Source: Hydrogenovibrio sp. JE_KL2 (GTDB lineage Bacteria > Pseudomonadota > Gammaproteobacteria > Thiomicrospirales > Thiomicrospiraceae). From it: 64,000 nucleotides of DNA. Shown here one piece after another: positions 60,044 to 64,000 of this stretch. Every line of letters starts with the position of its first letter. Positions within the stretch are counted from its first letter, which is position 1. The position numbers were made by a program, and so were the translations under genes. Location: contig NZ_WBJR01000004.1 of assembly GCF_009296185.1 (NCBI RefSeq), forward strand, positions 62,001-126,000, given 5' to 3'. The notes beneath the pieces were generated by a model. That model saw only the letters and a list, made by a program, of their open reading frames with translations, had not been told where the DNA came from and did not search any database.

Positions 60044-61657
60044 ATGCGATTGACGCTTAAGTCTGCGCAGCAAGCCTCACCAAAGCTGCCTAACAGCGCC
60101 AAAAAATCGAACAAGCTGAGGCTTGTGATATCCATCTGCATACTATTTGGACTATTGCTCGGCAATACCAATTTGATAGAAGCCGATACCACCACTCCCA
60201 AAATAAAACCTGCCAACCCGAAATCCTCGATTATCGATAGAATCCAAAAGCCCTTCACCGGTGATTTGGATGCGATACGAAAGCGGCGAATCATCCGGGT
60301 ACTGGTTAGTCGAACCAAAACCAATTTCTTCTTAACATCCAAAGGATTCAGAGGGCTAGAACATGACCTGCTGGTCGCATACGAATCCTACCTGAACCGC
60401 GGTCTGCGAAAGCAACGCTACGAAACCCATCTGACATTCATCCCGCTTCCTTTCAGCGAAATCCTGACCAAACTTCAACAAGGCTACGGCGATATTGCCG
60501 CCTCTGGTCTCACCATCACCCCCGAACGACAAAAACTGGTGGACTTCACCAAACCCTATATTACCAATGTTGAAGAAATTCTGATTTCTAACAAACACGC
60601 CCCGCCAATCAAACGTTTGCAAGACTTGGCCGGTAAACAAGTCATTGTGGTGGGAGACAGCAGCTATATCATCCACCTGGAAAAACTTAACCAAACACTT
60701 GGAGTAATGGGACGCCCCCCTATTGAAATCGTACGAGCTGCGCCTCTATTGGAAGCCGAAGATTTGCTGGAATTGGTCAATGAAGGGATTTATGACTACA
60801 CCGTTGTAGACAGCCACATTGGCGAAATCTGGAGCAAAGTACTTGGTAACATCCAACTGCACCCTGACTTCGTGCTTTACCACAATGGGCAGATCGCTTG
60901 GGCGATTCAGAAAAACCACCCCAAATTAAAAGCCTCTCTCGACCGATTTATTCAAGTCTATGCCAAACCTGGACGCTTTCTAGGCAATGCCGTTTACAAG
61001 AAATATTTTGAAGATACCTATTGGATTAAAAGACCTTTAACTCACGATCTACTCAAAAAGGTGAGGTGCCTGCAATATTATTTCGAACTCTATGCCGAAT
61101 ACTACGGATTTGATTGGAGACTTATCGCCGCGCTGGCATATCAGGAATCTCGCTTCAATCAGAGCAAAAAAAGCCACATGGGGGCTATCGGCATCATGCA
61201 AATCAAGCCCTCAACCGCCAGGGATAAAAATGTAGATATCCACCACATCAACAAACTCGAAAACAATATTGAGGCCGGCGTGAAGTACCTCGCATTTTTA
61301 AGAGAACGCTACTTCTCAGACCCCCAGTACTCACCTGAAGACCGTGATAACTTCGCATTAGCCGCCTACAATGCAGGGCCGGCAAGAATACTGCAGCTAC
61401 AAGAAGACGCTCAAAAACATGGCTTGAATCCATATAAATGGTTTTACAACGTTGAGACATTAGCCAGAAACGAGATTGGCAGGGAAACCGTGAACTATGT
61501 CACCAGCATTCAGAAAATGAAGCTGTTCCTAACGGCATCAAAAAGGCTGGAAGAAAACAAACGACTGCTTTTAGAGAAAACCTCTCAAAGCAATCTTGAT
61601 GTAAACCCTTTGCCCAAAAAGAAAGTGATTAAGAAGAAGCCGGGCGATAAACCTTAA
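60044..61657 (+). CDS. mltF: Membrane-bound lytic murein transglycosylase F
   Basis: 537 residues from ATG 60044; earlier GTG (59993) and ATG (60008) starts are possible. N-terminal hydrophobic segment (about 26-44), solute-binding-type domain (about 75-325), then an SLT domain (about 355-490) with the catalytic Glu in ALAYQESRFNQ and MGAIGIMQIKPSTA. It cleaves glycan strands to anhydro-muropeptides. The basic C-terminal tail overlaps the 3' end of convergent thiI by 29 bp. Confidence 0.9.
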   Translation: MRLTLKSAQQASPKLPNSAKKSNKLRLVISICILFGLLLGNTNLIEADTTTPKIKPANPKSSIIDRIQKPFTGDLDAIRKRRIIRVLVSRTKTNFFLTSKGFRGLEHDLLVAYESYLNRGLRKQRYETHLTFIPLPFSEILTKLQQGYGDIAASGLTITPERQKLVDFTKPYITNVEEILISNKHAPPIKRLQDLAGKQVIVVGDSSYIIHLEKLNQTLGVMGRPPIEIVRAAPLLEAEDLLELVNEGIYDYTVVDSHIGEIWSKVLGNIQLHPDFVLYHNGQIAWAIQKNHPKLKASLDRFIQVYAKPGRFLGNAVYKKYFEDTYWIKRPLTHDLLKKVRCLQYYFELYAEYYGFDWRLIAALAYQESRFNQSKKSHMGAIGIMQIKPSTARDKNVDIHHINKLENNIEAGVKYLAFLRERYFSDPQYSPEDRDNFALAAYNAGPARILQLQEDAQKHGLNPYKWFYNVETLARNEIGRETVNYVTSIQKMKLFLTASKRLEENKRLLLEKTSQSNLDVNPLPKKKVIKKKPGDKP

Positions 61658-63071
61658 CTTTGTCAAAGCCGTTATCTTTAAGATATTGTGCATGAAGTTG
61701 ACTCATCACGCCTTTTTCACAATAAAGCAGATAGCTTTTCGATTGATCCAAACCTTTAAACTTCTGATTCAGTTCAAAAAATGGAATATGAACCACGCCT
61801 TCCAGAGATAATGGGCGTGCTGCAACTTCTTCAGGGCGACGGATATCTATAACCGTTTCATCACCGACCTGATTGACGATTTCAATATTCGCCTGTGCAT
61901 TTACATCAGCAATGATTTCATGGACTGGTAAAAATACCGCTTCAGAAACCGCTTGGTCAAGCACAGTATAGTCGAATCGAACCTGTTCTCTTTCCATGCG
62001 TTTGAATGAACCATGAATAACAGGATTCTTTGAAATCACGCCACAATACTCCGGCATGCTTTCAGCGAAATGACGCGTCCCGATTTCATCGGCTATACGC
62101 ATAATGTCCGGTTTGTCCATCACAGCTAGAGGTCTAAGCACCAGTTTATCGGTCGCTTTATCAATCAATGCCAGGTTTCTCAACGTTTGGCTTGAAACCT
62201 GGGCAACACTTTCACCCGTCACCAACGCATCGATTCCCATTTGATCTGCAATTTTTTCCGATGCCTGTAGCATCAAACGCTTCAACATGACGCCCATATA
62301 ACCTTCATGGGAAGAACGGAAAATTTCTTCCACCACACCTTCAAACGGAATGGAGACAAACTGAACACGATGGGACGAGGCGTATTGCCCCCACAAATAA
62401 AGCGCAACCTGCTTAACGCCAATCTCATGCGCAGCACCGCCTAGATTGAAGAAAATGAAATGTGTCTTAATGCCTCGTTTAATGGTGAGATAACTGGCAA
62501 CAGTAGAATCAAAACCACCCGACATCAACGACAGGATTTCACCCTGCGTTCCAAGCGGGAAGCCACCCAACCCTCTATGACGCGCGGCAATGACATTGAC
62601 TTGGTTTTGCTGATATTCCAACTCCACTTTATAATCAGGATGATGAAGATCGACCCCTTTCGCATTACCCTGCTCCAGCAAATAACCGCCGATATAACGC
62701 TCCATATCAAAGGACGAAAAGTCATGTGTGCCACTGCGTTTAACACGTACCACAAAAGTTTTGCCTTCAATTTTCGGCAATGCAAAGTCTGCGACACGTT
62801 TTGCGACCTCATCCAAAGTGTCCGCCTCGGATTGAGAGACTTCCAACACTTGCTCAACACCAGGCGTTTGCGTCAACACTTTCAACACAGGGGTTCTTTT
62901 GTCTTCTGGCGCAAAAACTTCAATTTTGTCCCAAAAACGTTTTAACGCAATACTGTCATCAAGTCTTAAAAGTTGTGTTCGCAAATTATCATGAAGCTGG
63001 CTCACCATCTTTTTCTTGACGGAAGTGCCTTTCACCATAATTTCGGGGAAGAGTTTAATAATAAATTTCAT
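61629..63071 (-). CDS. thiI: tRNA 4-thiouridine synthase / ThiS sulfurtransferase
   Basis: 480 residues. THUMP domain (about 60-165), PP-loop ATPase with LMSGGFDSTVASY (about 178-190), Cys in PEYCGVISKNP, and a C-terminal rhodanese domain with the catalytic Cys in LLYCEKGVMS (about C452). Full length, so it can serve both tRNA s4U and thiazole sulfur transfer. The 3' end overlaps mltF by 29 bp. Confidence 0.95.
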   Translation of the reverse strand: MKFIIKLFPEIMVKGTSVKKKMVSQLHDNLRTQLLRLDDSIALKRFWDKIEVFAPEDKRTPVLKVLTQTPGVEQVLEVSQSEADTLDEVAKRVADFALPKIEGKTFVVRVKRSGTHDFSSFDMERYIGGYLLEQGNAKGVDLHHPDYKVELEYQQNQVNVIAARHRGLGGFPLGTQGEILSLMSGGFDSTVASYLTIKRGIKTHFIFFNLGGAAHEIGVKQVALYLWGQYASSHRVQFVSIPFEGVVEEIFRSSHEGYMGVMLKRLMLQASEKIADQMGIDALVTGESVAQVSSQTLRNLALIDKATDKLVLRPLAVMDKPDIMRIADEIGTRHFAESMPEYCGVISKNPVIHGSFKRMEREQVRFDYTVLDQAVSEAVFLPVHEIIADVNAQANIEIVNQVGDETVIDIRRPEEVAARPLSLEGVVHIPFFELNQKFKGLDQSKSYLLYCEKGVMSQLHAQYLKDNGFDKVKVYRPASS

Positions 63072-63099
63072 ATGTTTTGGAAGGGATATTTGTTTGGAA

Positions 63100-63939
63100 T
63101 CAGACTAAGCTGTTACTCATCAATGAGATGCGGATTTCATCAACAATCTCATCTTCAATCATTAACTCGGTCTGTGCATTCTTTCGCATTAATTTGATTT
63201 CATCACCATTATACTGGTCAAAACTAGATTCGCCCACAATCGCATTCGCCAGCTGCACTATCGCAACCAAAGATTTTGCTCTGGGTTCTTTGATGATACT
63301 AAAGTCTTTTTGATGATGCATTAACATCACCTGAGCATACATCGAGGCCAACTGCCATTTTTTAGCAACTAACAAACCATACACACCGTGATGCGCACCA
63401 AATAGCTCTATTTCTTTTAGGATACCGGTATAGCAGTTTGTCAAAGTGTTAAAGAATATCTGGGAATAGCCATCAAACTTCATCGACATGATAATAGCCC
63501 CAGCATTATGAAACAGGCCGGCCATATAAGCTTCTTCCGGCACAATGCCATCAACCCAACGGCTAAGTTCCGCAGAAACATTCGACACATCCATAGTGTG
63601 TTCCAACACTTCATCGAAGACCTTATCGGAGACCAATGTTTTAAAGGCCAGCCCAGTAATGACTGTTTTGAGTCGCAATAACCCCAAAGACTCAATCGCA
63701 CCTCTAATGGTAGTGATTTCATCAGCATCTTTACGCTTGAATTGAGCTTGGTTCGCCAAGCGAATCAGCTCACCGGAAAGCACCGTATTACGCGCGATAA
63801 TATCGGCAATATCAGCGGTATCAGGAAACTCGGTTTTTTGGAATAATGCCTGCAATTGCATGACTTCAGCAGGCATCGCGGGAATTTCAAACCCTTGCAT
63901 CTGCTTTGTGGCGGTTTCAAGTTGCTCTTTTAAAGCCAT
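63100..63939 (-). CDS. HDOD domain signalling protein
   Basis: 279 residues from the ATG at 63939, which follows AAGGAC at a workable distance; a 12-residue upstream start is less likely. The HDOD domain (about 15-215) includes IPAMPAEVMQL, ARNTVLSGELIRLANQAQF and AGLFHNAGAIIMS. HDOD proteins are HD-like, usually without catalysis, and often tie into chemotaxis or c-di-GMP signalling. 28 bp upstream of thiI. Confidence 0.85.
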   Translation of the reverse strand: MALKEQLETATKQMQGFEIPAMPAEVMQLQALFQKTEFPDTADIADIIARNTVLSGELIRLANQAQFKRKDADEITTIRGAIESLGLLRLKTVITGLAFKTLVSDKVFDEVLEHTMDVSNVSAELSRWVDGIVPEEAYMAGLFHNAGAIIMSMKFDGYSQIFFNTLTNCYTGILKEIELFGAHHGVYGLLVAKKWQLASMYAQVMLMHHQKDFSIIKEPRAKSLVAIVQLANAIVGESSFDQYNGDEIKLMRKNAQTELMIEDEIVDEIRISLMSNSLV

Positions 63940-64000
63940 TTTTATTTTTTTGTCCTTACTAACTGCGCCATACATTTAATGATTTTGTCGTATATTCTAC

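Noticed and set aside
62460-62945. 161-codon plus-strand frame inside thiI
   Set aside because: Antisense to thiI and lacks any recognisable motif.

Overview
The window looks like chromosome from a gammaproteobacterium. Gene content and order (a glmM-tpiA-secG-tRNA-Leu-nuo block, and a leu/asd/truA/trp/accD/folC/purF/metZ block) point to a Thiomicrospira/Hydrogenovibrio-like sulfur oxidiser. That placement is inference from gene order and protein style; no database was searched. Most genes lie on the minus strand.

Layout. 1-775: nitrate sensing genes nasS (cut by the window edge) and nasT, minus strand. 776-1316: a structured intergenic leader. 1317-3953: a two-PAS chemoreceptor with a degenerate CZB tail. 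3954-5028: a scar region with a frameshifted histone-deacetylase-like fragment, an intact DUF2726 nuclease-like gene and an HsdR C-terminal fragment, carrying three copies of a short dispersed motif. 5029-5892: a MipA/OmpV outer membrane protein. 5981-6057: initiator tRNA-Met. 6132-20753: DUF2818 gene and the complete 14-gene nuoA-N operon. 20803-26246: tRNA-Leu(GAG), secG, tpiA, glmM, folP, ftsH. 26385-27380: divergent rlmE and yhbY. 27427-37649: metZ, purF, a SPOR protein, folC, accD, trpA, trpB, trpF, truA, asd. 37696-39089: bactofilin and M23 peptidase, overlapping. 39172-42351: leuB, leuD, leuC. 42464-44624: plus-strand queE and two phage-like replication genes. 44673-48717: an uncharacterised envelope cluster. 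48784-53286: pepN, pal, a small lipoprotein, fnr. 53822-55024: a PfkB kinase fused to a Rieske domain. 55090-59858: rlmB, rnr, a lipoamide-dehydrogenase-type flavoprotein. 60044-63939: mltF, thiI and an HDOD protein.

The genes cover respiratory complex I, branched-chain and aromatic amino acid, methionine, purine, folate and fatty acid synthesis, cell envelope assembly, and RNA modification and decay.

The most striking signal is a non-palindromic 18-mer, AAAATCTRCCAGGTTGGG, present in eleven exact or one-mismatch copies. Six copies lie inside genes (MCP, nuoG, folC, truA, pepN, rnr), read in at least five different strand and reading-frame combinations, and five are intergenic. The constraint therefore acts on DNA, not protein. 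Flanks are not conserved, so it is not a piece of a longer repeat. It could be a DNA uptake sequence, a recombination or segregation signal, or another protein-binding site. Other points of interest are the PfkB-Rieske fusion, the MCP zinc-domain decay, the scar region, the DUF6475/DnaT-like pair and the envelope cluster.
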